Positions 8,173-16,039 of a stretch of DNA of 17,510 nt are shown here, piece after piece. A program made the translations under genes and the position numbers. How positions within the stretch are numbered: the first letter of the stretch is position 1; the number at the start of each line of letters is the position of its first letter. The notes below the pieces were generated by a model. The model did not search any database and was not told the origin of the DNA. It was given only the letters and a program-made list of their open reading frames with translations. This stretch comes from Pseudomonadota bacterium (lineage in GTDB: Bacteria; Pseudomonadota; Alphaproteobacteria; Acetobacterales; Acetobacteraceae): NCBI GenBank assembly GCA_021808055.1, contig JAKBCH010000037.1:1-17510 (forward strand), in the 5' to 3' direction.

Positions 8173-8781
8173 AGCGCCGAAGCCGAGGAAGCCCGCCTGT
8201 GGGTTGGGGGTGCCAGTGTTGCCCGGGGCCAATGTTGGGCGCGGGGCAGGGCTGGCCGCGGCGGGCACAACCGCGTGGGCCTTGTGGCTCGCGGGCTTGC
8301 CGGCCTGGGTTTTATCCAGCGTCCAGGGCGCGCCAATGGTGCCGCTTAAGCCTTGCGAGGCCAGCTCGTTACGGGTGCCGAGCAGCAGGAAGGTGATGTT
8401 GTTGCGGTTGAGCGCAATGGAAAGGTCGAGCGGGGTTTCGCCGAACTGGTCCTTGGCGGTGATATCAGCACCCCGGCTGATCGCATCCTGAGCGGAGCTG
8501 TAATCGTTCGCGTTGATGGCGGTGAAAAGTTCCTGCGTGGGGTCGCCGCTTTCGGGCTTCTGGATTTGCGGGCCGGTGGCCGGGGGGGCGATGCTGCCAA
8601 TGCCCGGCAGGCCGGCGGGAGCGATATCAGGGGCGCGGGATTTCACCTGGGGTGCGGGCGCGCCGCCGACACCGCCCATGCCCATGCCAGACCCCGCTTC
8701 GCCGTTGGCAAGTTGTGCCATGGCCGGGGTTGCGGCGGCAGCAAGGGCCAGGCTTAGCGCCAAAGAGAGAGCAGGTTTCAT
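8164..8781 (-). CDS. Secreted ankyrin-repeat protein
   Basis: This 205-residue protein begins with a signal peptide (KPALSLALSLALAAAATPAMA, cleavage near residue 22). A Gly/Pro/Met-rich linker spans about residues 25-78. An ankyrin-like segment follows at about residues 80-140 (DPTQELFTAINANDY, ISRGADITAKDQFGETPLDLSIALN). The tail is Ala/Pro-rich and low-complexity, ending GFLGFGAKN. It is probably a periplasmic protein-binding module of unknown partner. It lies 50 bases downstream of phaR on the same strand, so the two may be cotranscribed, but this does not by itself imply a role in PHA storage. Its 3' end overlaps the terminator of the convergent mltG unit. Confidence 0.85.
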   Translation of the reverse strand: MKPALSLALSLALAAAATPAMAQLANGEAGSGMGMGGVGGAPAPQVKSRAPDIAPAGLPGIGSIAPPATGPQIQKPESGDPTQELFTAINANDYSSAQDAISRGADITAKDQFGETPLDLSIALNRNNITFLLLGTRNELASQGLSGTIGAPWTLDKTQAGKPASHKAHAVVPAAASPAPRPTLAPGNTGTPNPQAGFLGFGAKN

Positions 8782-8831
8782 GTTTTGGCTCTCTACCTTA
8801 TGTGCGTTGGCCCGTCTATGTTCCTGGCTCT

Positions 8832-9422
8832 TTACGCCTTGCCCTTGCTTTTTGCCGCCGCGAGTTCGGCCTGGAGCCGCTCGACTTCCGCGCGGAGGCT
8901 TAGAATTTCCTCCTGGTAGTCTTGAACGCTATGCGGCCCGGTTTTGCCTTCAGCGCCCTCGCGGTAAAAAGGCGTGAACAGGCTCATCGCCCGTTCCATC
9001 ATTTCCATATTCTTGCGGCCCATATTCTCCATGCCGGGGGGGATGAAAGGGCTGAAGGTTTTACTGACGGTTTCGCGCATGGTCTCCTGCTGGCGCAGGA
9101 AATTCGTCATCGCCTGATCGAGATATTTTGGCATCAGGCCGGGCATGTCGGTGCCGTAAACGCCGATGAGCTGGCGCAGGAAATTGATGGGCAGCAGGGC
9201 GTTGCCCTTGCCCTCTTCCTCCACGATAATCTGGGTGAGCACAGCGCGCGTGATGTCGTCGCCATTTTTGGCGTCATAGACTACGAAATCGCGGTTGTTG
9301 CGGACCATCTCCGCCAGATTGTCCAGCGTGATGTAGCTGGATGATTCCGTGTTATAGAGGCGGCGATTGGCGTATTTTTTGACAATCACGGGCTGTGGGT
9401 TGGGTTTGGCCGTTTCACTCAT
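8832..9422 (-). CDS. phaR: Polyhydroxyalkanoate synthesis repressor PhaR
   Basis: PhaR senses PHA granules or oligomers and represses phasin and other PHA genes. In some alphaproteobacteria (AniA) it also affects carbon flow more widely. The 196-residue protein has the PhaR DNA-binding domain at about residues 12-70 (VIVKKYANRRLYNTESSSYI, then DFVVYDAKNGDDITRAVLTQ). The PHB-accumulation domain follows (LLPINFLRQLIGVYGTDMPG), and a C-terminal coiled coil spans about 165-195 (EEILSLRAEVERLQAELAAAK). I chose the ATG at 9422 (MSETAKPNPQP). An in-frame ATG at 9437 is possible, and neither has a strong ribosome-binding site. It is divergent from the coiled-coil protein/PHA synthase genes, its expected targets. 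Confidence 0.93.
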   Translation of the reverse strand: MSETAKPNPQPVIVKKYANRRLYNTESSSYITLDNLAEMVRNNRDFVVYDAKNGDDITRAVLTQIIVEEEGKGNALLPINFLRQLIGVYGTDMPGLMPKYLDQAMTNFLRQQETMRETVSKTFSPFIPPGMENMGRKNMEMMERAMSLFTPFYREGAEGKTGPHSVQDYQEEILSLRAEVERLQAELAAAKSKGKA

Positions 9423-9590
9423 GAATTTTTCTTTCATCCCGGTTCGTTGTCGCGCACGGGGCGATATGTTCACCCTGCCATAGAAACACGAAATTTGTGC
9501 GCTGCACAGTGCGCCAATATGCTTCGCTTGTGGAGATTTTCTTGGTGGCGCGGTAGACAGGGCAGGCAGGGCGGCAGGAATTTATGGCGC
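9423..9590. promoter_or_regulatory. Divergent control region between phaR and the PHA synthase genes
   Basis: This 168-base region must hold promoters for both directions. A direct repeat GTGCGC occurs at 9497-9502 and 9509-9514, exactly 12 bases apart, around TGCA, within the partly symmetrical stretch TTGTGCGCTGCACAGTGCGC. It is a candidate PhaR or other regulator site by position only. I could not identify convincing -35 and -10 boxes. Confidence 0.3.
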
Positions 9591-9923
9591 ATGGACGAAA
9601 ATTTGGCCAAGGATTTTCTGGCCGTGTGGCAGAGCGAACTGACCGCGATGGCGGCGGATCGCGAGTTGCGCGAGAGCTGGGCTGCCACGCTCAACCTGTG
9701 GGCGCAGGCGGCGCGTGCCGCCGCCGCCGCGCTGCTGCCGCATGAGTCCCCGCCCAGAAGCCCCCGCACCGCTGAGCCGCAGGGGACCACGCCCGCTGAT
9801 GCTGCATCTGGCCTTGGCGTGGATGAGGTCCAGCGGCTCAACCGCCGCGTTACTGAACTTGAGCAACGTCTGGCAGAGTTTGTTGAACAACGAGACAGCG
9901 CCAGACCTGGCGGCGCTGATTGA
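9591..9923 (+). CDS. Small coiled-coil protein, possible PhaE-like PHA synthase partner
   Basis: This 110-residue protein has three parts. A helical N-terminal region (DENLAKDFLAVWQSELTAM, WAATLNLWAQAARAAAAALL) spans about residues 2-45. A Pro/Thr-rich linker (HESPPRSPRTAEPQG) follows. A C-terminal coiled coil (VDEVQRLNRRVTELEQRLAE) ends near residue 103. The ATG at 9591 follows AGGAA by ten bases. It overlaps the start of the short PHA synthase gene and is divergent from phaR. Class III synthases need a PhaE partner, and the position and helical/coiled-coil content fit a reduced version, but known PhaE proteins are several times longer. A phasin-like or other granule role is the alternative. 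Confidence 0.65.
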   Translation: MDENLAKDFLAVWQSELTAMAADRELRESWAATLNLWAQAARAAAAALLPHESPPRSPRTAEPQGTTPADAASGLGVDEVQRLNRRVTELEQRLAEFVEQRDSARPGGAD

Positions 9924-10914
9924 GGAGATTAGTCACCAGGATCGGGCGCTGATCGCGGGCATTGCCGCCTACCGGCAGGATAAATATGCGCGCGCGCTGC
10001 GTGATGCGCCCGCCATATGGGAAGAAGGCGAGAGCCGGGTGCTGGATTATGGCGGCAGCGGCACGCCGGTGCTGTTTGTGCCCAGCCTGATCAACCGCGC
10101 CTATATTCTGGATTTGATGGAAGACGCTTCGATGCTGCGCTGGCTGAGCGGGCAGGGTGTGCACCCATATCTGCTGGATTGGGGCTGGCCGGGCGAAATG
10201 GAGCGGCAATTTTCCCTCACCGATTACATTGCCGGGCGGCTGGAACGCGCGCTGGCGGCGCTGCCCGGCCCGGTGGTGCTGGCGGGGTATTGCATGGGCG
10301 GGCTGCTGGCGCTGGCGGCGGCGTTGCGCGCGCCAGCCCGGGTGAAGGCGCTGGCTTTGCTGGCCACACCCTGGGATTTCCACGCGGATGACCCCGAGGC
10401 GGCGCAGCGTGTGGCGCAGGTGTTGCCCTTCATGGAAGCGGCGATGGGGTTTTCCGGCACGCTGCCGATCGACGCGTTGAACGCGATGTTCGCCATGGTG
10501 GACCCGCATGGCGTGGGCGATAAATATCGGGATTTTGCCGGACAGGACAAAGCCAGCCCGCGCGCGCGGCGCTTTGTGGCGATGGAGGATTGGCTGGCCG
10601 ATGGCGTGCCGCTGGCCGCCCCGGTGGCGCGGGAAGTGCTCTCCGGCTGGTATGGCGCCAATGCCACCGCGGAAGGCCAATGGCGGGTGGCGGGGCTGGC
10701 GGTGGACCCGGCGGTTTTGGATATGCCGGTTTTCTGCGCCATTCCGGCGAAAGACCGGCTGGTGCCCGCCGCTTCCGCCAGGGCATTGGCGGCAAAGTTA
10801 AAGGATGTGACGGTTATTGAACCCCGGGCCGGGCATATCGGCATGGTGGCGGGCACTTATGCGGAAACGTCATTGTGGCGGCCTTTCGCTGACTGGGTAT
10901 CCGGCATATCGTGA
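9883..10914 (+). CDS. phaC: Short PHA synthase, class III-like (alpha/beta hydrolase fold)
   Basis: This probable PHA synthase polymerises 3-hydroxyacyl-CoA at granules. The nucleophile elbow is GYCMGG, with Cys rather than Ser at about residue 137, the PhaC hallmark. The other triad members are Asp291 (AKDRLVPA) and His318 (RAGHIGMVAG). This spacing agrees closely with the C149/D302/H331 triad that I recall for the class III enzyme of Allochromatium vinosum. The PhaC motif VLFVPSLINRAYILDLM and the tryptophan-rich LLDWGWPGEME are also present. At about 343 residues it is much shorter than the class I PhaC usual in Alphaproteobacteria (around 570-600). The start is uncertain: TTG at 9880 or 9883 is preferred because the overlapping frame upstream clearly codes for the coiled-coil protein. 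A PHA-related hydrolase is the main alternative. Confidence 0.82.
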   Translation: MNNETAPDLAALIEEISHQDRALIAGIAAYRQDKYARALRDAPAIWEEGESRVLDYGGSGTPVLFVPSLINRAYILDLMEDASMLRWLSGQGVHPYLLDWGWPGEMERQFSLTDYIAGRLERALAALPGPVVLAGYCMGGLLALAAALRAPARVKALALLATPWDFHADDPEAAQRVAQVLPFMEAAMGFSGTLPIDALNAMFAMVDPHGVGDKYRDFAGQDKASPRARRFVAMEDWLADGVPLAAPVAREVLSGWYGANATAEGQWRVAGLAVDPAVLDMPVFCAIPAKDRLVPAASARALAAKLKDVTVIEPRAGHIGMVAGTYAETSLWRPFADWVSGIS

Positions 10915-10950
10915 TTTCAACGACTACGAGGCTGGAAAAGGAACCAGGAC

Positions 10951-12123
10951 ATGGATGATATCGTCATTGTCTCGGCGGCGCGTACCCCCGTCGGCAGCTT
11001 TAACGGCGCGTTCAGCGCTACCCCGGCGCACAAGCTGGGCGAGGTGGCGATAAAAGCCGCCATTGAGCGGGCGGGGCTTTCCCCGGAAGATATTGACGAG
11101 GTGATCCTGGGCCAGGTGCTCACCGCCGGGCAGGGCATGAACCCGGCCCGCCAGGCAGCGCGGGCTGCGGGTATTCCAGACAGCAAGACGGCCTTCGGCA
11201 TCAACCAGGTTTGCGGCTCGGGCCTGCGGGCGGTGGCCTTGGCGGCGCAGCAGGTTATGTCTGGCCAGAGCAACATTGTGGTGGCGGGTGGGCAGGAAAA
11301 TATGAGCCTTTCACCCCATGCGCAGCATCTGCGCGCCGGCCAGAAAATGGGTGATCTGAATTTTGTGGATACGATGCTGAAAGACGGGCTGTGGGATGCC
11401 TTTAACGGCTATCATATGGGCATTACCGCTGAGAACGTGGCCAAGCAGTGGCAGGTTTCGCGGGATGAACAGGATGCGATGGCGCTGGCCTCGCAGCAGA
11501 AGGCTTCGGCCGCGCAGAAGGCCGGGAAATTCAAGGACGAAATTGCGCCGGTAACGCTTTCCAGCCGCAAGGGCGAGGTGGTGGTGGAGCATGACGAGTA
11601 TATCCGCCACGATGCCTCCGCCGAGATCATGGCGAAACTGAAACCGGCTTTTGCCAAGGATGGCACGGTGACCGCCGGGAATGCCTCGGGCATTAACGAT
11701 GGTGCCGCCGCGCTGGTGGTGATGAGTGCGGCGGAAGCCGCCAAGCGCGGGCTGACGCCGCTGGCGCGGATTGTGAGTTTCGCCACCGCCGGGGTGGATC
11801 CGGCGCTGATGGGCTCCGGGCCGATCCCCGCCTCGCGCAAGGCATTGGACCGCGCCGGGTGGAAAGCCGCCGAGTTGGATTTGATTGAAGCCAACGAAGC
11901 CTTTGCGGCACAGGCCTGTGCGGTGAACCGGGATTTGGCGTTCGACCCCGCCAAGGTGAATGTGAATGGCGGGGCGATTGCCATTGGCCACCCGATTGGG
12001 GCCTCGGGCGCGCGGATTTTAACCACCTTGCTGCATGAGATGAAGCGGCGCGGCGCCCATAAGGGGCTTGCCACAGTGTGCATTGGCGGCGGCATGGGCG
12101 TTGCCATGTGCGTTGAGCGCTAG
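10951..12123 (+). CDS. phaA: Acetyl-CoA acetyltransferase (beta-ketothiolase)
   Basis: This thiolase condenses two acetyl-CoA to acetoacetyl-CoA, or the reverse, feeding PHB synthesis and ketone-body use. It has 390 residues, the usual length. The acylated nucleophile is Cys88 in [11 protein letters not shown]. His347 lies in [15 protein letters not shown] and the second Cys377 in [12 protein letters not shown]. The N-terminus [17 protein letters not shown] is standard for biosynthetic thiolases. The ATG follows an AGGA-containing leader 36 bases after the PHA synthase gene, and the CoA-transferase subunit A gene begins two bases after its stop. This neighbourhood supports a role in acetoacetyl-CoA metabolism rather than in fatty-acid beta-oxidation. 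Confidence 0.95.
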   Translation: MDDIVIVSAARTPVGSFNGAFSATPAHKLGEVAIKAAIERAGLSPEDIDEVILGQVLTAGQGMNPARQAARAAGIPDSKTAFGINQVCGSGLRAVALAAQQVMSGQSNIVVAGGQENMSLSPHAQHLRAGQKMGDLNFVDTMLKDGLWDAFNGYHMGITAENVAKQWQVSRDEQDAMALASQQKASAAQKAGKFKDEIAPVTLSSRKGEVVVEHDEYIRHDASAEIMAKLKPAFAKDGTVTAGNASGINDGAAALVVMSAAEAAKRGLTPLARIVSFATAGVDPALMGSGPIPASRKALDRAGWKAAELDLIEANEAFAAQACAVNRDLAFDPAKVNVNGGAIAIGHPIGASGARILTTLLHEMKRRGAHKGLATVCIGGGMGVAMCVER

Positions 12124-12125
12124 AC

Positions 12126-12836
12126 ATGGCAATAAGTAAGGTTTGCACCAATGCCGCCGAGGCCCTGAAGGGCAAGTTGTTCGACGGCATGACCATTATG
12201 TCCGGCGGGTTTGGCTTATGCGGGATCGCGCAGAGCCTGATCGAGGCGATCCGGGATTCAGGTGTGAAGAACCTGACGGTGATCTCCAACAATGCCGGGA
12301 TCGATGGCGTGGGGTTGGGGATGCTGCTGGAAACCCGGCAGATTAAAAAGATGATCTCATCTTACGTGGGTGAGAACGCGACCTTCGCGAAGCAATATCT
12401 GGCGGGGGAGCTGGAGATTGAGTTTAACCCGCAAGGCACGCTGGCTGAGCGCATCCGCGCGGGCGGGGCGGGGATACCGGCCTTTTTCACTGCAACGGGT
12501 TACGGCACCCAGGTGGCCGAGGGCAAGGAAACGCGCGAATTTAACGGCCGCCATTATGTGATGGAGACCGGGTTGTTCGCGGACCTTGCCATTATTCATG
12601 CCTGGAAGGCCGATACCGAGGGCAATTTGGTTTACCGCAAGACCGCGCGGAATTTTAACCCGGTGATGGCGACGGCCTCTAAATTCACCGTGGCCGAGGT
12701 TGAGAATTTGGTTGAGCCAGGCGAGATCGACCCGGACCACATCATCACACCTGGCATTTACGTGAAGAAGATCGTGAAGCCCGCGCATATCGAGAAGCGG
12801 ATTGAACAGCGCACCGTACGCAAGAAGGAGGGTTGA
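12126..12836 (+). CDS. scoA: 3-oxoacid CoA-transferase subunit A
   Basis: This is the alpha subunit of a heteromeric CoA-transferase that moves CoA between succinyl-CoA (or acetyl-CoA) and acetoacetate. The 236-residue protein has the glycine-rich MSGGFGLCGIAQSLIEAI near residue 25, followed by LTVISNNAGIDGVGLG. GNLVYRKTARNFNPVMA and the C-terminal PGIYVKKIVKPAHIEKRIE are typical of ScoA/AtoD proteins. It starts two bases after the thiolase stop and is followed three bases later by subunit B, so the three genes are surely one operon. Substrate preference (succinyl-CoA versus acetyl-CoA as donor) cannot be read from the sequence. The name scoA is the best guess and atoD the alternative. Confidence 0.92.
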   Translation: MAISKVCTNAAEALKGKLFDGMTIMSGGFGLCGIAQSLIEAIRDSGVKNLTVISNNAGIDGVGLGMLLETRQIKKMISSYVGENATFAKQYLAGELEIEFNPQGTLAERIRAGGAGIPAFFTATGYGTQVAEGKETREFNGRHYVMETGLFADLAIIHAWKADTEGNLVYRKTARNFNPVMATASKFTVAEVENLVEPGEIDPDHIITPGIYVKKIVKPAHIEKRIEQRTVRKKEG

Positions 12837-12839
12837 GCC

Positions 12840-13478
12840 ATGCCCTGGAGCCGCGATGAAATGGCCGCGAAGGCCGCCGCCGAGCTGAAAGACGGGTTTT
12901 ATGTGAATCTCGGCATCGGGATTCCCACGCTGGTGGCGAACCATATCCCCGAAGGCATGGACATTCATCTGCAATCTGAGAACGGGATGATGGGCACCGG
13001 GCCGTTTCCGTTTGAGGGCGAGGAGGATGCCGACCTGATTAACGCGGGCAAGCAGACAGTGACGGAGCTTCCCACCACCAGCTATTTCGATTCAGCCCAG
13101 AGCTTCGGGATGATCCGTGGCGGGCATATCGATATTTCCATTCTCGGCGCGTTGCAGGTGGCGGAGAACGGCGACCTCGCCAACTGGATGGTGCCCGGCA
13201 AAATGGTGAAGGGCATGGGCGGGGCGATGGATCTGGTGGCCGGCGTGCCGCGCGTGGTGGTGCTGATGGAGCACACCGCCAAGGGTGAGCCGAAAATTCT
13301 GAAGCAATGCAATCTGCCGCTGACCGGCAAAGGCGTGGTTTCCAAAATCATCACCGATCTCGGCGTGTTTGAGGTGCATAAGGGCAAAGGGCTGGTGCTG
13401 ACCGAGCACGCGCCGGACGTAACGGTGGATGAGATAAGACAGCAGACCGAGGCGGATTTTGCGGTGGCTTTGCGGTAG
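12840..13478 (+). CDS. scoB: 3-oxoacid CoA-transferase subunit B
   Basis: This is the beta subunit, which carries the catalytic glutamate that forms the CoA thioester intermediate. The 212-residue protein shows [15 protein letters not shown], then [15 protein letters not shown] with the catalytic Glu47 in SENG, followed by [20 protein letters not shown] and GAMDLVAG. All are standard for ScoB/AtoA. A strong AAGGAGG lies eight bases before the ATG, inside the end of scoA. With subunit A and the upstream thiolase it links acetoacetate to acetyl-CoA. The operon seems to end here: a 72-base gap without a clear terminator follows, then a TetR-family gene. Confidence 0.94.
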   Translation: MPWSRDEMAAKAAAELKDGFYVNLGIGIPTLVANHIPEGMDIHLQSENGMMGTGPFPFEGEEDADLINAGKQTVTELPTTSYFDSAQSFGMIRGGHIDISILGALQVAENGDLANWMVPGKMVKGMGGAMDLVAGVPRVVVLMEHTAKGEPKILKQCNLPLTGKGVVSKIITDLGVFEVHKGKGLVLTEHAPDVTVDEIRQQTEADFAVALR

Positions 13479-13510
13479 AGCCAGATTGGCCGGGCGGATG
13501 ATCTTGCAAG

Positions 13511-13532
13511 TAAATGCGTACGACCGTATTTA
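13511..13532. promoter_or_regulatory. Partial palindrome upstream of tetR-like gene, candidate operator
   Basis: The stretch TAAATGCGTACGACCGTATTTA is a partial dyad: TAAAT and CG on the left mirror CG and ATTTA on the right. A tighter core TACG-AC-CGTA sits at 13519-13528. It lies 34-55 bases before the TetR-family start, a usual place for an autoregulatory operator. The assignment rests on symmetry and position only. Confidence 0.35.
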
Positions 13533-13565
13533 TAGGGCTAAGTTTAAAAATTGAAGCCGAAAGCC

Positions 13566-14147
13566 ATGGCCAGACCGTCAAATCGTGAGAAAATTCTGAA
13601 TGAAGGGCTCCGTGTTGTTCACGAACGGGGCTTCATGGGTGCATCCGTGCGTGACATTGCCCAAGCGGCCAATGTGCCACTGGGGTCTTTCACCAATCAT
13701 TTCCCCTCGAAAGAGGCGTTTGGGCTGGAGATTCTGGAGCGATATTTCGAGCAGCACCGGGATTTCAGCGCGCAGATTCTGGGCGATTCCTCAAAAACCG
13801 CGAGGGCGCGGATTGAGGCATATTTTGACCAGGCGATTGCCGGGCTGAGCTGCAACGAGATGCGTGGCGGCTGCCTGGTGGGGAATTTTTGCGCCGAGGT
13901 GGCCGACCATTCTGAGATGTTGCGTCAGCGCCTGGGGCGGATTTTCGAGGACATGCGCGACGGCCTTAAACATGTTCTGGAAGAGGGTGTGGCCGCGGGA
14001 GAGCTGAGTGCCGAGCTTGATTGCAAACGGATTGCAGGGTTCATCTATTCTTCCATGCAAGGCGCGATTTTGATCGCCAAGGTGTTGCGCTCGCCGCTGC
14101 CGCTGGAAAATTGCCGCGCCCAGGTTTTACAGACTATATTGAAATAA
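13566..14147 (+). CDS. TetR/AcrR-family transcriptional regulator
   Basis: This 193-residue regulator has an N-terminal helix-turn-helix at about residues 8-52 (NREKILNEGLRVV, GASVRDIAQAANVPLGSFTN, HFPSKEAF), which matches the TetR family well. The ligand-binding domain has three cysteines close together (about C96, C103 and C109, in SCNEMRGGCLVGNFCAEVAD). The GCL pattern recalls NemR-type electrophile sensors, but the ligand is unknown. The ATG at 13566 gives the normal MARPSNREKIL start. A TTG at 13551 in the same frame is possible. A partial palindrome upstream may be its operator. It may control the preceding PHA/CoA-transferase operon, itself, or distant genes. Confidence 0.9.
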   Translation: MARPSNREKILNEGLRVVHERGFMGASVRDIAQAANVPLGSFTNHFPSKEAFGLEILERYFEQHRDFSAQILGDSSKTARARIEAYFDQAIAGLSCNEMRGGCLVGNFCAEVADHSEMLRQRLGRIFEDMRDGLKHVLEEGVAAGELSAELDCKRIAGFIYSSMQGAILIAKVLRSPLPLENCRAQVLQTILK

Positions 14148-14244
14148 TTCCCGTTGCGGGTGGTGTTACCATATTGCGTGGAAAAGCCGCGGGGTCGGCA
14201 AAATTCCGGTTTCGGAAAGGCAAGATTTTCTTTATTGCTCCCCC

Positions 14245-14448
14245 ATGCTCACTGATAAAGATAACCTGCTGCGCTCCTTGCACGCTTTGCGCAGCGAGCA
14301 CCGGGACCTCGATACCGTCATCAGCCGGATCAGCGACCACCCGCCGGTGGACCAGTTGCATTTGCAAAGGCTGAAAAAACGCAAGCTGGGGCTGAAAGAT
14401 GAAATTTCGCGGCTGGAAAGCCGGTTGATCCCGGACCGCACGGCATGA
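14245..14448 (+). CDS. DUF465 (YdcH-like) small helical protein
   Basis: This 67-residue charged protein is predicted to form a helical hairpin. It contains [20 protein letters not shown], then [20 protein letters not shown], the DUF465/YdcH pattern. The family's function is unknown. Its TGA overlaps the purE ATG (ATGA), so it is the first gene of a coupled trio with purE and purK. No good ribosome-binding site is visible before its ATG. The 97-base gap upstream contains small hairpins such as TTCCG-GTTT-CGGAA and may hold the operon promoter. Confidence 0.85.
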   Translation: MLTDKDNLLRSLHALRSEHRDLDTVISRISDHPPVDQLHLQRLKKRKLGLKDEISRLESRLIPDRTA

Positions 14449-14927
14449 GCGCGCCATTGGTCGGGATTATCATGGGCAGCCGGTCGGACTGGCCCATTAT
14501 GGAACACGCGGCGCTGATGCTGGAGAGGCTGGGCGTGGCGTATGAGGCGAAGGTGGTTTCCGCACACCGCACGCCGGAGCGGCTGTTTGAGTATGCGAAA
14601 TCCGCCGAAAGCCGCGGCTTGAAAATCATCATTGCTGGTGCGGGCGGGGCGGCGCATTTGCCAGGCATGGCGGCATCCATGACCAACTTGCCCGTGTTGG
14701 GCGTGCCGGTGGCGGCCACGGTGTTGAACGGGCAGGACAGCCTGCTCTCCATCGTGCAGATGCCAGGCGGCGTGCCGGTGGGCACTTTGGCCATTGGCAA
14801 GCCGGGTGCGATTAATGCCGGCATTCTGGCGGCCTCCATCCTGGCATTGTCTGACCCTGCCTTGCGCGACCGGGTGGCCGCTTTGCGGGCCGAGCAGACC
14901 GAAAGCGTGCCGGAGGCGCCAGTATGA
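14445..14927 (+). CDS. purE: N5-carboxyaminoimidazole ribonucleotide mutase
   Basis: PurE moves the carboxyl group of N5-CAIR to give CAIR in purine synthesis, using the product of PurK. The 160-residue enzyme has the class I PurE motifs [11 protein letters not shown] (residues 10-20), SAHRTPERL (39-47, with a catalytic His) and [11 protein letters not shown] (65-75, with another His). The ATG overlaps the stop of the DUF465 gene, and its own stop overlaps the purK ATG. Co-occurrence with purK indicates the two-step bacterial route rather than a class II AIR carboxylase. Confidence 0.97.
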   Translation: MSAPLVGIIMGSRSDWPIMEHAALMLERLGVAYEAKVVSAHRTPERLFEYAKSAESRGLKIIIAGAGGAAHLPGMAASMTNLPVLGVPVAATVLNGQDSLLSIVQMPGGVPVGTLAIGKPGAINAGILAASILALSDPALRDRVAALRAEQTESVPEAPV

Positions 14928-16039
14928 AACCGGGTGCTGTGATTGGCATGATCGGCGGCGGCCAGCTTGGCCGCATGTCTGCCCAGGCGGCGGCCCGGCT
15001 GGGTTATCTCGTGCATGTATTTTCACCGGAGCAGGATGGCCCGGCGGCACAGGTGGCGGCGCGCAACACCGTGGCGGCTTATGACGATTTAACCGCGCTG
15101 CGGGCCTTCGCCGAGGCGGTGGATGTAATCACCTTCGAATTCGAGAACCTGCCCGCCGCCTCGCTGGAATTGCTGGAAAGCCTGAAACCGGTGCGCCCTG
15201 GGGCGAAGATTCTGGCGATCAGCCAGGACCGGATTTTGGAAAAGCAGTTTTTGAACGCTGCCGGGATTGCCACGGCCCCCTGGGCCAAGGTGGAAAGCCT
15301 GGCCGAGCTGGAAGCGGCGGTGGCAAAGCTTGGCCTGCCCGCTGTGCTGAAAACCACGCGGCTGGGTTATGACGGCAAGGGCCAGGCGATGCTGCGCGCA
15401 GCCGAGGATCTGGCCCCGGCTTTTGAGCGTCTTTCACCGAAGCCATTGGTTCTGGAAGGCTTCGTGGATTTCGGGATGGAAATTTCCGTGATGGTCGCGC
15501 GCGGGGTGGATGGCACGATCCGCTGTTTCGACACGGTAGAAAACCGCCACAAGCACCATATTCTGGACCTCACCCTCGCCCCGGCGCCATTAGGGCCGGA
15601 AATTTCGCAGGCGGCGCAGGGCATCGCCCGGCTGGTGGCGGAAAAGTTGGCGCTGGTGGGGCTGTTGGGTGTCGAAATGTTCGTGACTGCCAAGGGTGAG
15701 GTGGTGGTGAACGAGATTGCGCCCCGCCCGCATAATTCCGGGCACTGGACCATGGATGCCTGCCCGTGCGGGCAGTTCGAGATGCATATCCGCGCCGTGG
15801 CGGGGCTGCCCTTGCCGCCAGCGGTCAGGCATTCAGACGCGGTGATGAAAAACCTGGTCGGCCCGGAGGATATGGCGCTCTGGCCGCAAATTCTGGCCAC
15901 ACCCGGCCTCATCCCCCACCATTACGGCAAAACCGAAGCCCGGCCAGGGCGCAAGATGGGGCATTTCAACCGGCTGTTTCCCAAAGGCGCGTTGCCGGGG
16001 GAGCTGGGGATTGAGGACGCGCTGAGATTGGCGGTTTAG
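14924..16039 (+). CDS. purK: N5-carboxyaminoimidazole ribonucleotide synthase
   Basis: PurK uses ATP and bicarbonate to carboxylate aminoimidazole ribonucleotide, giving N5-CAIR for PurE. The 371-residue ATP-grasp enzyme starts with IGGGQLGRM (residues 10-18) and carries [14 protein letters not shown], then [12 protein letters not shown] (ATP-binding loop). It also has [19 protein letters not shown] and [18 protein letters not shown], which includes metal-binding residues. The ATG overlaps the purE stop (ATGA). The stop overlaps the stop of the convergent phospholipase D-family gene by four bases, and no separate terminator is visible between them. Confidence 0.97.
   Translation: MKPGAVIGMIGGGQLGRMSAQAAARLGYLVHVFSPEQDGPAAQVAARNTVAAYDDLTALRAFAEAVDVITFEFENLPAASLELLESLKPVRPGAKILAISQDRILEKQFLNAAGIATAPWAKVESLAELEAAVAKLGLPAVLKTTRLGYDGKGQAMLRAAEDLAPAFERLSPKPLVLEGFVDFGMEISVMVARGVDGTIRCFDTVENRHKHHILDLTLAPAPLGPEISQAAQGIARLVAEKLALVGLLGVEMFVTAKGEVVVNEIAPRPHNSGHWTMDACPCGQFEMHIRAVAGLPLPPAVRHSDAVMKNLVGPEDMALWPQILATPGLIPHHYGKTEARPGRKMGHFNRLFPKGALPGELGIEDALRLAV

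Noticed and set aside
9715..9879. Upstream extension of the PHA synthase frame to 9715
   Set aside because: The overlapping frame in this stretch clearly codes for the heptad-patterned small coiled-coil protein. The extension is Pro/Arg/Leu-rich and looks out of frame.
9850..10680. Minus-strand open frame opposite the PHA synthase gene
   Set aside because: It has antisense composition and no motif. The plus strand carries the Cys/Asp/His triad at family spacing.
14232..15050. Minus-strand open frame opposite DUF465, purE and the start of purK
   Set aside because: All three plus-strand genes are recognisable with coupled junctions. The antisense frame has no motifs.
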